Shown here in pieces: positions 12,458-22,286 of a stretch of 64,000 nt of DNA (position 1 is its first letter; every line of letters starts with the position of its first letter). The notes under the pieces are model-generated. The model saw only the letters and a program-made list of their open reading frames with translations. It had not been told where the DNA came from and made no database searches. Both the position numbers and the translations under genes were made by a program. The stretch covers positions 1 through 64,000 of the IMG/VR virus record IMGVR_UViG_3300028025_004808; one strand, 5' to 3'. The stretch comes from a virus.

Positions 12458-15400
12458 CTGTTCCTCAAAACTTTAATTTCTATTCCAGGATAAGCAACTC
12501 TAATAATATTTAACCACTGAGACCTACTCATTGACGGGAATAAGTCTTCAAGCAAATCAATGGTTGACTCGTCTATCTCTGCAATGTTGTTATTAGGTGC
12601 TGCTCTTTCTGCTGGAGTTGATGTAATCATTCTTCCAACTTCTGCTATGAGTTCATGAACACCATATCTGGCATACTCAGAATATTTTTGTGCAATTTTA
12701 TCAAGGATTCCACCTCTATCCCTGAGTATTTCTGAAATCATATCATCTCCGAACAAGAGTTCGTCTATTAGGGGCTCTAGATTTTTTATAAACTCTTCTC
12801 TATTTTCTTGCAATTGTTTAGTTATCTCATCTATTGCTGTTTTTCTTACTTTTGCATCGCTCAAGCCAGGATTATTTTTTTTGACTAGTTGCTGTACGGC
12901 GCTCAAAACTTTTTCTTCTAAATATTTAGGCATATCTTTGTCTTCAAAAATTTTTCTGACAACTGACTCTGGGTCTTGCACTAAGTCTGTCAAGCCTTGA
13001 AGGTAAGTATCAACTCTTGTTTCAAATGTTTTTTGGTCAGAGCCCATCAATAGCGCATCTAAATAGTGGAACCATTCGTGTCTTAATGTTTGGTTAACGG
13101 TATCAAATTTTTTGTTTTCAAAAGTTGAGCCTATTGCTTCGTGACTACCGCTCTTTACATGGTCTTTACTTACTACAATTAGAGCGCCAAACGGAGTGTG
13201 ATAAGCAGAAACGCCTTCCATTGGATTGCCATCCGTCATGCCATTTCCGTTAATGAACATTGGAAGCCCAAACTCTTCAACAAGTTGTCTAAATGCTTCG
13301 TTATTTGTTAGTTCGTCTTCTAAAACTTTTCTTAAGTTCTTTTGTTCTCGTGGGTCATATTTGGCATTTTTTAATAAAGTTTTTAAATAAACTTCCGAGT
13401 TTTCTCTATCAGAAATTATTGAATACTTCAAAGCAGGTATTGTTTCAAAAAGTCTTAAAATAAAATCATCATCTGTTTCTGATTGCGATTTAATCGGAAC
13501 AAAATTATTTACTACTTTTCTAATACCTTCCGGTGTATCAAGTTGACCTTTTAGTGAAAAATTAGGTATTTCAAGCGGTCTTCTTGGACCTTCTTTTCTA
13601 CCAATACCCTCTGTCGGTAAGTATCTCATTCCACTAGATACTTTTGCAAGTTTTTTTATTACATAATTAAGTGAGTTTTTAGGAGAACCGTCTTGTCTTT
13701 TATTAAGTCTGTCACTTAGTTTTGCGATGAAAGCAACTACGCGGGCTTCTATCTTTTTGTCAATGTCTTCTATTTCGGATATAGATGTTTTAGCGCCTGT
13801 TCCTGGAGTTTTGCCAAACGGGCTAGACGAACCAATGGCACCTGGATTAGCAGGTGGAAGCGCCCCAGGAATTCCAGGAGGCGGAACTGCTGCTCCAGGG
13901 ATTCCAGGTGGAGGAACTGGTCCTGGAGTTACAGGCTGAGGTTGTATTGGTGATGGCTTGTTTTGCGGTTTATTTTGTGGTGGCGTATATCTTCCACCTT
14001 TTTTAGGCTTTGAACTAGAAGCAAGACCCATGAACTCGTCTGATTCTTTTAATGCTTCACGTTCTCCATCGGAAAGAGTATTTCCTTCTCTTGGCTTAGG
14101 AGATAGTTTGTTTCCATTCATAAACTCATCAAGTTTTGTTTGGTCCAAGATGTCAAGTTTTCCATCTTTAAAAGATGCAATCAGTCTTGGTGGCTTGCCT
14201 TGTTCTACATTGTTGTCCCATATATAGAACTCATCTACTTCGCCATTTGATACAGCATCAGAAACCATTCGCGGAATAGAGCGAGCAAAGTGCCCTGTCT
14301 GGTCTGGAATCTTTCTTCCATCTCTTTGTTGGCGTTCTTTGATTCTCTTTGATGCTTCTTCTGCGGGAACATGCACCCAGTGGGCAACAACCCTGTCTCC
14401 GTTTTGTCTAGCCTGAGCAATTATTGCTCGCTGTCTTGTTGAGCCAGCGCCAGTAGCAACAAGGTCCATGCCTTCTTTGCGTGCGTCATCCATTGTTCTT
14501 TGAGCAGACCGAAGCGATTCGTCATGAACCATTGGAGCACCAGCACCATCGTTGTATCCAGTTAATCCAAGTTTAATAAAATCTGGGTCAACATGGGCTG
14601 CTTCGTTTCTGCTGGGGACAATTCCCTGAACAACAAGATGTTCGTCAAGAACTGTTGATTTGCCACCACCAGTAGTTCCGCCTACTAGATAAGTAGTTCT
14701 CTGTTTTTTGTTTTTGTTTGAAGGCTTTACCAATCCTCTGATGATTTCACCCATCTTGCGCCCACCAAGGTTTCTAAATGGGTTTGTCTCAGATGCGTCT
14801 GGGTTCTCAAGACCTTCAATTTTGATTGGCTCTGCTTTTATCGGTTTTGAAACAGAAGCAAACCCGCGCGCACTTCTAGAAGAGGCACCAAAGTTTTCTA
14901 TTGGAGTACCAGTAAGTTTTTCGCGTTGCTTTGGCGTTGTTGCGTCAAACCATTTTCCTACAGACGAAACAGAAAGAGTAGAGATGGGTTTTTCAACATC
15001 TTGAGGCTTTGGAACACCGGGAACATTTGGTCTTTCAAAAGCGCTTCCGTCTTGAAGCAAGCCATCTCCGTCACCGTCTTCTGCTCTAGGGTCAAATCTT
15101 TGAGTGATTGTTCTTGCAGAAAATCTTGATACGCCAGATATTTTTGGACCAATCGCTTTACCGATTATTTCCTCTACAAGACTCTTTTTTCTTTTCTTTA
15201 ATTCATTTGAAAGAATAGTTCTAACTACTTTTTGAGTTCTTTTTTCTTGATTGTTTCTGCCAAGTGCAGTCATACCAGTCAGGTTGTTGTAATCAGTAAG
15301 ATTTGTACATGGCATCCATACAGTTTTTCCTGATTTAGAAACTCTTCTACTGATTCCGATACATCCAAGTTGTTGTGCTCTTCTTCTTGCAGATTCAATA

Positions 15401-16305
15401 TCGATAAATACGTCAGTGTCGTTGTCTCTAGGCGAATATGCAGCCTGAGCGCTCTTTGCAGACATTCTGCTGGGTGAGGTGCGACCTTGTGGTAAATATT
15501 GTGCAGCCTGTTCTTTGGACAGGTTCATTGCATAAGCATCAGCATCCTTTGGATTAGAAAACTTTCCTAGATGCTCTCCAGTCCTTTTATAGTGCTTCCA
15601 CGCTTCTCTGTCGCTAACAATCTTTCCAGTACCATCTTGGTTTCTGATAACAGTAGGAATCAAAACTGTTAATTTGCCTTCAGTCATGCTGATTGAACGA
15701 ACAGTACTGATTGAACCGTCTTTGTTTTTAACTACAGGTCGATTGTTTAGGTTTATGTTGCCTTTTACTACTTGCCCTTTAGGCGGTTTTTTATTAGTGT
15801 TTTTTGCTGGCACTCGTGTGTCATCAGGTCCGCCAGGGGTGGATGCAAAATAACCATCTCCGTCTCCATCTCTTTGCTTGCCTGAAGAACTTCCCGCCTG
15901 CTCTGAGCCTATAGTTTGTCCTAAACTCTTTGTAGAAACTCCTGAAGATGTTGAGGCACCATAAGTAATCGGCGGTATTGAACCACCATTTACCAGGTTT
16001 ACTGAATTCCTTGGGGACACAAGACCGCCATTGGGAAGTGAATCAACTCCAAAAACTCTTCTTTCGCGAAGTTTTTCCCAGCCGTCTCTTCTTTTTCTTC
16101 CCTTTTTCTTTCTTCTACCAGAGCGCTCTTTCATGTCGTCCAGCGTCATGCGAGATTTAACAGACTCAGGTTGAGTAATTGTTAAGTATTGCTTAATTGA
16201 CGAACACGGAATCCATTCGCCATGAGAGTTTTGGTGCGCGCCAAAGCATCCAATTTGCGCCGCTTGCTTAATTGCAAGCAGTTTGGATACAAACCCGTTT
16301 TCCAC
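12454..16305 (-). CDS. Giant modular protein: zeta-toxin-like kinase plus HExxH metalloprotease-like domain
   Basis: 1283 residues. Near the N-terminus C20/C34 and again C315/C333 form paired-Cys modules (GCFGAH..EWIPC and GCIGIS..VWMPC). A short DGDGDGYFAS lies near 147-154, and an EF-hand-like DGDGDGLLQDG starts at 410. FAS or LAS linkers occur at F153, F482 and L761. Residues about 540-720 resemble zeta toxin kinases: Walker A GGTTGGGKST with K549, then HVDPDFIK and HDES. Zeta toxins phosphorylate UDP-N-acetylglucosamine. A Pro-rich stretch with repeated PPPGIPGA follows (about 785-830). The C-terminal part has H1076-E-W-F-H1080 and a downstream E near 1218-1222, typical of gluzincin metalloproteases. 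It lies between head genes, so a virion-internal cargo protein is inferred. Confidence 0.8.
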   Translation of the reverse strand: MENGFVSKLLAIKQAAQIGCFGAHQNSHGEWIPCSSIKQYLTITQPESVKSRMTLDDMKERSGRRKKKGRKRRDGWEKLRERRVFGVDSLPNGGLVSPRNSVNLVNGGSIPPITYGASTSSGVSTKSLGQTIGSEQAGSSSGKQRDGDGDGYFASTPGGPDDTRVPAKNTNKKPPKGQVVKGNINLNNRPVVKNKDGSISTVRSISMTEGKLTVLIPTVIRNQDGTGKIVSDREAWKHYKRTGEHLGKFSNPKDADAYAMNLSKEQAAQYLPQGRTSPSRMSAKSAQAAYSPRDNDTDVFIDIESARRRAQQLGCIGISRRVSKSGKTVWMPCTNLTDYNNLTGMTALGRNNQEKRTQKVVRTILSNELKKRKKSLVEEIIGKAIGPKISGVSRFSARTITQRFDPRAEDGDGDGLLQDGSAFERPNVPGVPKPQDVEKPISTLSVSSVGKWFDATTPKQREKLTGTPIENFGASSRSARGFASVSKPIKAEPIKIEGLENPDASETNPFRNLGGRKMGEIIRGLVKPSNKNKKQRTTYLVGGTTGGGKSTVLDEHLVVQGIVPSRNEAAHVDPDFIKLGLTGYNDGAGAPMVHDESLRSAQRTMDDARKEGMDLVATGAGSTRQRAIIAQARQNGDRVVAHWVHVPAEEASKRIKERQQRDGRKIPDQTGHFARSIPRMVSDAVSNGEVDEFYIWDNNVEQGKPPRLIASFKDGKLDILDQTKLDEFMNGNKLSPKPREGNTLSDGEREALKESDEFMGLASSSKPKKGGRYTPPQNKPQNKPSPIQPQPVTPGPVPPPGIPGAAVPPPGIPGALPPANPGAIGSSSPFGKTPGTGAKTSISEIEDIDKKIEARVVAFIAKLSDRLNKRQDGSPKNSLNYVIKKLAKVSSGMRYLPTEGIGRKEGPRRPLEIPNFSLKGQLDTPEGIRKVVNNFVPIKSQSETDDDFILRLFETIPALKYSIISDRENSEVYLKTLLKNAKYDPREQKNLRKVLEDELTNNEAFRQLVEEFGLPMFINGNGMTDGNPMEGVSAYHTPFGALIVVSKDHVKSGSHEAIGSTFENKKFDTVNQTLRHEWFHYLDALLMGSDQKTFETRVDTYLQGLTDLVQDPESVVRKIFEDKDMPKYLEEKVLSAVQQLVKKNNPGLSDAKVRKTAIDEITKQLQENREEFIKNLEPLIDELLFGDDMISEILRDRGGILDKIAQKYSEYARYGVHELIAEVGRMITSTPAERAAPNNNIAEIDESTIDLLEDLFPSMSRSQWLNIIRVAYPGIEIKVLRNR

Positions 16306-16310
16306 CGTAG

Positions 16311-16646
16311 TTAGAAAATTCCAGTTGGAAGGTCGCCGTCATCCATAGGGTCAGCATTTTCACGACCCTCTAATTTAAGAACTGCTTTTTGGGCTTCTTC
16401 TGGATTGTCGGCATATCTCTTCTGATACAAACGAGCCTCATCAAGGTCATCTGTCCACTTAGCGTCTACCGTAGAAAACATGCGGTCGTAAGCATTTTCT
16501 TCTTTTGCATTTGCAAGAGCGAGTATTCTCTCTGTCTCTTTTTGAACATCTTTTTTAAATTCTTCTCTCTTTTTAAGAGAAGTAGTAAATGGTGGCCAAT
16601 CAAGAATAAGTGAATACTCTTTGTGTTTTAGCATGAACTCTTCCAC
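16311..16646 (-). CDS. Hypothetical helical protein (111 aa)
   Basis: A charged, helical protein (FKKDVQKETERILALANAKE) ending in an acidic tail DPMDDGDLPTG. No motif is recognised. The start is taken as GTG at 16646, with GAAGGCGAG upstream; an ATG four codons later, preceded by GGAAGAG, is equally possible. It is sandwiched between two giant modular genes with only 2-5 base spacers, so it belongs to the same transcript and may be a partner or chaperone of one of them. Confidence 0.62.
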   Translation of the reverse strand: MEEFMLKHKEYSLILDWPPFTTSLKKREEFKKDVQKETERILALANAKEENAYDRMFSTVDAKWTDDLDEARLYQKRYADNPEEAQKAVLKLEGRENADPMDDGDLPTGIF

Positions 16647-16648
16647 TA

Positions 16649-19600
16649 TTAACTCGCCTTCTGGGTTGCGTAGATTTCTTTCATTCTATCCGCAGTCATT
16701 GCTTCGTCAACAATGGCCAGTGCGCCTCTGTTGAACCATACTATTGGTGAGTTGCCTTCATGGTCTACGCCGTCATATCCATAAATCATGGCTGCATAGT
16801 GTTCGTCTTTTGACGTAATTGACTCCATGTACTTGATTGCAGCCCATAATTCCTGCCTCATGGCTGGAGGTGCTGTTTCCATGTATTTAAAGAAGTTTGA
16901 AGCCAACTGTCCTGCTTCCGTAGACCAAAGTGGGTCTCCATCGGCAAGCGCTTTAGAAATTGCAGCCTTTAGTTCTTTGACCAAATCCTGGGGGTCAATG
17001 TCTTCTGCACTCTGAGTGCCTCCACCGATTCCACGAAGTGCTTTGTGTATTTCACCCCACATTTTTCCGTGCTCTGCTCGGAGTTTTCCTGCTTCTGAAA
17101 TTGTCAAAACTCTTGAATCTGGGGAAATAAGAGCAAGCGTTCCCTGGTTGTAGGCAAGATATCCATCCCATCCAGTTCCTGGTCTAGACCAGTATTCTCC
17201 AGGACCATAAACAGCACCACCTTCACCAGTGATGAATCTTTCTGTGTCTTCAATGTAATCTTTAATCCATCCGATTGCACCTGACTCATTGTCTGCTGGT
17301 GGTGGAGGGGTTCCGTGACCACGCTGAATTACCTTCCAGCCTTGACCAGCAAGGTATTCGGCGTCCGCTTCAGTAATCGGTGTAGCAAGAGCGTTGTACC
17401 CCTGAACAGTCCATACGTTTCCTAGTTCCTTACCAGCGTTCTGACCCTTTTGTTCTTGAAGTAGTTCAAGTGCTCTTGGGTCGTCTTTCCCTCTGAAAAG
17501 GACTGCAAGTTTTTGAATGCCCTTTTCGTCAACTGTTGGAACTCCGCCTTTTCCTGTTCCGAAAACTGTTGGGTTAGCGGTTCTGGTCTGGTCAATACTC
17601 TTATTGACATCAGCCTCGCTTGGTCCGCCCTTAAGCCTACGCTTGATTCTTCTTCCAGTTCTTGCAAGTGCTCGTCTGGCTCTTTCTCTTGCACCAGGTG
17701 CGCCTGGTCTTTCTTCACCAAGACGACGAACGGTACCTCTTTTTTGTCTGCGAAGTTCTCTCTTGCGACGAGCCGCTTCAGCATTATCAAAAATTCTGTC
17801 AGAGAAATCCTTAAGTTTGCTGCTCTTTTTTGCGCCAATCAATGAACGCTTTTTTCCTGCCTGTGCTTCTTCAAAACCTGTGAAGTAAGAAGATTCAGCA
17901 TTAAGGTCAAGTTGCGGTTTTGTTTTAGGGTCATCAAAAGGACTTACGAATGGAGATTCTTCGCCCTTCTTTGGCTTTGATGAAATACCAGCAGAATGTG
18001 TTTTTCCAATTGCTGCTCTTCTTGATGTAGTGGTGAGATGTTCAACAAGACTCCAGTCGTCTCTTTCGGACATCGCATCAAAAACCATCAAATCTTCTGC
18101 TGCGGAAGTAAACTCTAATTTTTCTTTTTGAAGTTTCTTTAATTGATTTTGCGCTGATTTAATTTGTTTGTCATCATCACCTGGCGTAAGGGAAGATATT
18201 TGTTTTTCAAGAGTACTAATTTCACCATCAATTTGTCTTGTTATGCTGTCAACGAGTCTTCTGTATGAAGTAAGTGCTTCACCAGAAATTCTTGAATCTT
18301 TTGTTAATGGCTTCCCGTCAGCATCAGTCTTTGTAACGCCTCTGCCTTTTTGACCGACAAATGTTCCCCACCATGTTCCAGTACCAGTGTCGTCAGGAAT
18401 TGCTTTAACCCATTCCTGAATTTGCTCATAACGCTTCTTGAGGTTTTCTTTAACAATTTCTTTTTGCTTGTCATCAAGGGTCTCGTGAAACTGACCGTCA
18501 GTGTCTTTCATCTTGTCAACACCAGGGCGGCGTCTAACAACCGCCTTGCCAGAGCGTGATGCAAAGCCTTCAACCTGACGCTGAGTTCTGGCTTCAGAAA
18601 CTCTTTTTGAAACACCACGAGCCTGTGCTGCTGGTTTTGCAGCATCAGCAGCCTGTTCAGGCTTTACTCTTCTTTGACCACCAGGTTTGCGTGCTGCTGG
18701 CTTATTGTCTCCTGAGCCGCCTGCACGACGGGCAGCCCTACTTCCAGAAGAGCCTGAGTTTGCTCTATTGAGGTCTCTCCAGGCTCTAGTTGCTGCGCCT
18801 GTATCAACAGAGCCACCAGATGCACGGTCGTTTACGCCAGGTATTGCTGGTCGCTGGAATGGTGTTCCTTCTTGAACAATGCCGTCGCCGTCGCCGTCCC
18901 AAGCCTTAGGGTCAAAGGACGCTGCTGCTGTACGACCTGCTCTTCTGGCAATTCTTGAACCTGAACCAATGCTTTCGCCTAGTCCTTTTTCGGAGATTCC
19001 GTTTTCAAGGCTCTTTGTTTCCAGTTCAGAAGCACTACCCATTTTTGTGCGCTCAATACCATTTGAGATAATGGCTGATTTAAGACGCATTCCAATTCTT
19101 CTTTCAGAAGAACGACCAACCGCCGTATCAACACGCTGTCTTAAAGATTTGTTTTGCTCGCTATCAGGTGCTGCGTTATACATCCACTTATCGAAGTTGA
19201 AAGCGTAATTGTTTGCTCTTGCTTCGTGAAGGAAACTTCCTTCTTTAATACTGCTGCGAACATGGAGGCATTTGTAGGAAACTGCTGCAGCATATTGATA
19301 AGCGGTAAAGTGACCAATAGGTGTGTCAACAACTGCTGGAACTCTTGATTCGGACTTAACTCTTACTGAACCAGCATGTCTGTATGCTTTTGATTTTACA
19401 AAATTAGATGCAGAACTCTCTCCGTAACCAAATGTTGTAATAAGAGATTTGATATCTGTGTCTGAAACGGTTTTAAATGGTCCTTGAATTATTCCTGCTG
19501 GAATTTGTGACTCTTCAAGAGTCTTTGACTCAACAGAGTTTGCCCACTGTGCCCACTCTTTGCCTTGTCCGTCATAGCCGTAGTACTTGACGCCATATTC

Positions 19601-19666
19601 GTCTTGTACGGCAATAGCAAACTTCTCATTGCGTAGTGCGTCAAATAGAGTAGAAATTTGCTTCAT
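16649..19666 (-). CDS. Giant modular protein with ADP-ribosyltransferase-like segment
   Basis: 1005 residues. A unique N-terminal domain of about 200 residues is followed by the shared block KGLGESIG, then FDPKAWDGDGDGIVQEGTPF with W256, an EF-hand-like loop almost identical to that in the protease polyprotein. A basic low-complexity stretch (about 280-360) leads to EGFASRSG (F368) and later GISSKPKKG. Residues about 400-560 are coiled coil. The C-terminal part has VIQRGHGTPP (R782) and AVYGPGEYWSRPG (E824), which resemble the first Arg and the G-x-G-x-Y strand of R-S-E ADP-ribosyltransferases; a clear E-x-E is not obvious, so activity is uncertain. It overlaps the upstream gene by 4 bases. 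Virion cargo is inferred. Confidence 0.75.
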   Translation of the reverse strand: MKQISTLFDALRNEKFAIAVQDEYGVKYYGYDGQGKEWAQWANSVESKTLEESQIPAGIIQGPFKTVSDTDIKSLITTFGYGESSASNFVKSKAYRHAGSVRVKSESRVPAVVDTPIGHFTAYQYAAAVSYKCLHVRSSIKEGSFLHEARANNYAFNFDKWMYNAAPDSEQNKSLRQRVDTAVGRSSERRIGMRLKSAIISNGIERTKMGSASELETKSLENGISEKGLGESIGSGSRIARRAGRTAAASFDPKAWDGDGDGIVQEGTPFQRPAIPGVNDRASGGSVDTGAATRAWRDLNRANSGSSGSRAARRAGGSGDNKPAARKPGGQRRVKPEQAADAAKPAAQARGVSKRVSEARTQRQVEGFASRSGKAVVRRRPGVDKMKDTDGQFHETLDDKQKEIVKENLKKRYEQIQEWVKAIPDDTGTGTWWGTFVGQKGRGVTKTDADGKPLTKDSRISGEALTSYRRLVDSITRQIDGEISTLEKQISSLTPGDDDKQIKSAQNQLKKLQKEKLEFTSAAEDLMVFDAMSERDDWSLVEHLTTTSRRAAIGKTHSAGISSKPKKGEESPFVSPFDDPKTKPQLDLNAESSYFTGFEEAQAGKKRSLIGAKKSSKLKDFSDRIFDNAEAARRKRELRRQKRGTVRRLGEERPGAPGARERARRALARTGRRIKRRLKGGPSEADVNKSIDQTRTANPTVFGTGKGGVPTVDEKGIQKLAVLFRGKDDPRALELLQEQKGQNAGKELGNVWTVQGYNALATPITEADAEYLAGQGWKVIQRGHGTPPPPADNESGAIGWIKDYIEDTERFITGEGGAVYGPGEYWSRPGTGWDGYLAYNQGTLALISPDSRVLTISEAGKLRAEHGKMWGEIHKALRGIGGGTQSAEDIDPQDLVKELKAAISKALADGDPLWSTEAGQLASNFFKYMETAPPAMRQELWAAIKYMESITSKDEHYAAMIYGYDGVDHEGNSPIVWFNRGALAIVDEAMTADRMKEIYATQKAS

Positions 19667-21666
19667 TTTTTTTCTCCGAAGATTTCAAGGAGTATGTTCT
19701 TACTGTTCTCATAATTGTTAATTCGTGTTTCAATAATTGTTGCAACAATGTCAAGATGGGCTTTTTCAGCGCCAGACAAGCGGCCGTCACTGTAAAGACG
19801 TGATTTTAATTGTGTGAAATTAAACTTCCTTGCTCTCAATAATAAAGCGTCAATTTCGCGCCTGAATGCAAGTTGTTGCTGTTTCTGCAGTTTTTGGAAA
19901 TATTGACCGTATTTGTCATTTCCAGGAGAACTAAGGAAATCCTTGATTGTCATCTTTGTTCTCTCTGTAATTTTAATCTTGTCAAGGTCTGTAAGAGCAG
20001 AAGTAAAGTTGTTTGTCAGGACAGGGCGAACATTTTCGCCGTTGGATACTGGGACAATTGAGCCTGGGTCTCGCATTCTCTGGTCTGTAATCCAGTCAGA
20101 AACAAGTATTTTGGCAACGTCTTCAGGCTCATAGTCGGAAAAAGTCTTTCTTCTATCAACCTGATACCCACGAATAATGTTGCCTGGGTCTTCTATTAGG
20201 TAGTCCCTCTTTGAGCCTGTACCAGAGAAGAATACGTCTGGTGACTCAAGGCCAATAAATTGCTGGAAATCAGAAGCGACTCTTTGACCTATGTGCTCAT
20301 TGTCTGCAGAAGATTTGTGCATGATGTATCTAGCGCCATTTGGACCAGTTACAACACTCCGCTTGGCATCAAGTTTCTGCAACTTGAATACATTGCTCTT
20401 TGAGATTGCTTGACCAAGAATTGATGGGTCAATCTCATTAAGACTCTTTCCAGCAGAAATTGCGCTTACTGCTTGGTCAAGGTCTGTTATCTGCTTGCCA
20501 ACTTGTGACTCGCTGTCGTTTTCGCGGAGAGATTCGGCAAGTGGCTTTGCCTTCTTGCCCTTTCCAAACACCTCGTCTGCCCATCTTGGTAGTGAGCGAC
20601 CGTTCTTAGAAACAACTTCATTTGGATTTTTAATATTGACGAAGTTTTCTGAATAACCGATTCCATCGCCAGTTTGATTAACGACTTCTTTAAGACGAGC
20701 AGTTGGGTCATTTTGAACATCTATTTTTGCGGCAGAGTTAACTGTTCTACCTAGTTTTCTTCTTTCACCAACAGTGAGTGGTCTCTTTTTTTCAAGATTA
20801 ATACTTGAGCCACCAGGAAGAACGTATGTCAATTTAGTTACTCCAGTATTGGACAAGAGACCTAATTCCTGTCCACCAATCTCGTCAACGCTTTGAACGG
20901 AAAGAAGATATGTAGCACCTTCCATGTCTCTGTTGTCTGGAATTGCGCGCAAAACTTGCGCTGAAACTACTGGCTCAAGAACAAATCCGTCTTTTCTGAC
21001 CATTCTTACGGCTGGTTTATCTGCTCTACCAATTTCAGATACAAGATTTTTTGCTGCCGCAGTCGCTGCTGGTCTGTTTTCGTTGCCAACCCTAGGAATC
21101 TGAGGTCTTCTAGAGTCAACAATGCTCTCGGGCATTGGCTCACCAGTGATGGCTCTTGAAGATGTCCTGCCAGGAGTAGCAACCCCTCTTGCGACTCTTC
21201 TAATTGCGCCGATTGCAAGACCTAAAGCCGAAGGAATATCAAAAAGTTTGGCTCCACATGTAGAGAACCTATTATCAGTAAATCTTCCGCCGTACTGGTA
21301 ACCCTCAGGGCATCTTGATGTGCTGTCTCCACCTGGGCGTCTGCCAGGAATATTTGGCTTTCCTGGAGTAATACCTCTCCATCCAGCGGAGCGTATAGGG
21401 CTTCTTACGGCACCCATGTTTCCAGGAATTGCTACAGAAGCGCCTGCTCCCAATGCTTGACCTATTGTGCTGTGCGTTCCAATAAGACCAACTTTTATTC
21501 CATACTGTCTAGTTACCCCAGAGCGCTTTGACAGCGCTTTAAAATCAACGATGTTTTGGTCACCATTAAGACGTTTTTTGATAATAGAAACCACTTGTCG
21601 CGCACTTTTTGTGCCGACAAAAGAAATTCTTACCTTTACGTATTTTTCTTCTGGGATACTAAGCAT
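19663..21666 (-). CDS. Modular head-region protein with degenerate kinase-like C-terminal part
   Basis: 667 residues. Residues C119-C137 form the paired-Cys module RCPEGYQYGGRFT..C, with the same 17-residue gap as in the 1875-residue protein. Upstream is STIGQALGAG, a weak form of the K-G-L-G-x-S-I-G segment. The region after about residue 430 (ARYIMHKSSADNEHIGQRVA, LESPDVFFSG, then VSDWITDQRMRDPGSI and VLTNNFTSALTD) follows the order of a HipA-like kinase fold, with N in place of the D-x-G aspartate, so it may be an inactive relative of the kinase-like domain in the protease polyprotein. It is coupled to genes on both sides by 1-4 base overlaps. Function unknown. Confidence 0.65.
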   Translation of the reverse strand: MLSIPEEKYVKVRISFVGTKSARQVVSIIKKRLNGDQNIVDFKALSKRSGVTRQYGIKVGLIGTHSTIGQALGAGASVAIPGNMGAVRSPIRSAGWRGITPGKPNIPGRRPGGDSTSRCPEGYQYGGRFTDNRFSTCGAKLFDIPSALGLAIGAIRRVARGVATPGRTSSRAITGEPMPESIVDSRRPQIPRVGNENRPAATAAAKNLVSEIGRADKPAVRMVRKDGFVLEPVVSAQVLRAIPDNRDMEGATYLLSVQSVDEIGGQELGLLSNTGVTKLTYVLPGGSSINLEKKRPLTVGERRKLGRTVNSAAKIDVQNDPTARLKEVVNQTGDGIGYSENFVNIKNPNEVVSKNGRSLPRWADEVFGKGKKAKPLAESLRENDSESQVGKQITDLDQAVSAISAGKSLNEIDPSILGQAISKSNVFKLQKLDAKRSVVTGPNGARYIMHKSSADNEHIGQRVASDFQQFIGLESPDVFFSGTGSKRDYLIEDPGNIIRGYQVDRRKTFSDYEPEDVAKILVSDWITDQRMRDPGSIVPVSNGENVRPVLTNNFTSALTDLDKIKITERTKMTIKDFLSSPGNDKYGQYFQKLQKQQQLAFRREIDALLLRARKFNFTQLKSRLYSDGRLSGAEKAHLDIVATIIETRINNYENSKNILLEIFGEKK

Positions 21667-22286
21667 TAATCTTTTTCTGTTCCGTCGTAATCGACTTCCA
21701 TTGTTCCATCTTCTGATTCGCCTTCTTGCGCCCAGTTTTTGGTATCTGAAAGTATTTTGTAAAAATCTTGTTCATCGGATGCAAAAGTTTTTGCTACCAA
21801 TGATGCGTATTTTTCATCATCTTCAGTGACTACATCATCATAAGCATCATCGTTCATTGATGCGGACTTGCCGTCTGGTTTTGCTATGTTCGCCATTCTT
21901 TTATCAAAATCTGCATCGGAAAACAATGAACCGTTAATTACATTTTTGATTTTTCTGCGACAGTTCTTCATTCCTGGGTGATGGCACCCTTCGTTTGGCC
22001 ATAGACCAGTCGTCTCATGGTGCAGCCATGCACAGATGTTGTTCAATGGATACAGTTCTGGGTGGTCAGCAAGAATGACTTTACATCTTCTGAAGCCACC
22101 AGGCTTTTTCATGATTGGGCGCCAGTAACGAAGGAGGCGCTCAAGGTTTCCTCTTCTTGGCCCACGACCCTTAAGTACGTCGCCAGTAAATTTTTCCTGA
22201 GGAATTCCTATTATGGCGTCTTGCGGCGCTTTTTGTTCAAAGACAAAACCCTTGATTGTTCCCTTATATTCACCCCATGTGGTCAT
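21666..22286 (-). CDS. Conserved phage head-region protein (206 aa)
   Basis: The central part (KGRGPRRGNLERLLRYWRP, then GGFRRCKVILADHPELYPL, CAWLHHETTGLWPNEGCHH and KNCRRK) resembles a motif I associate with head-gene clusters of actinobacteriophages. Its His and Cys residues (C, HH, C-HH, C) may bind zinc. The C-terminal third is acidic and contains KTFASDEQD (F168), another F-A-S sequence. It overlaps its neighbours by 1 and 4 bases. Its role may be in capsid maturation, but no activity is established from sequence. Confidence 0.65.
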   Translation of the reverse strand: MTTWGEYKGTIKGFVFEQKAPQDAIIGIPQEKFTGDVLKGRGPRRGNLERLLRYWRPIMKKPGGFRRCKVILADHPELYPLNNICAWLHHETTGLWPNEGCHHPGMKNCRRKIKNVINGSLFSDADFDKRMANIAKPDGKSASMNDDAYDDVVTEDDEKYASLVAKTFASDEQDFYKILSDTKNWAQEGESEDGTMEVDYDGTEKD

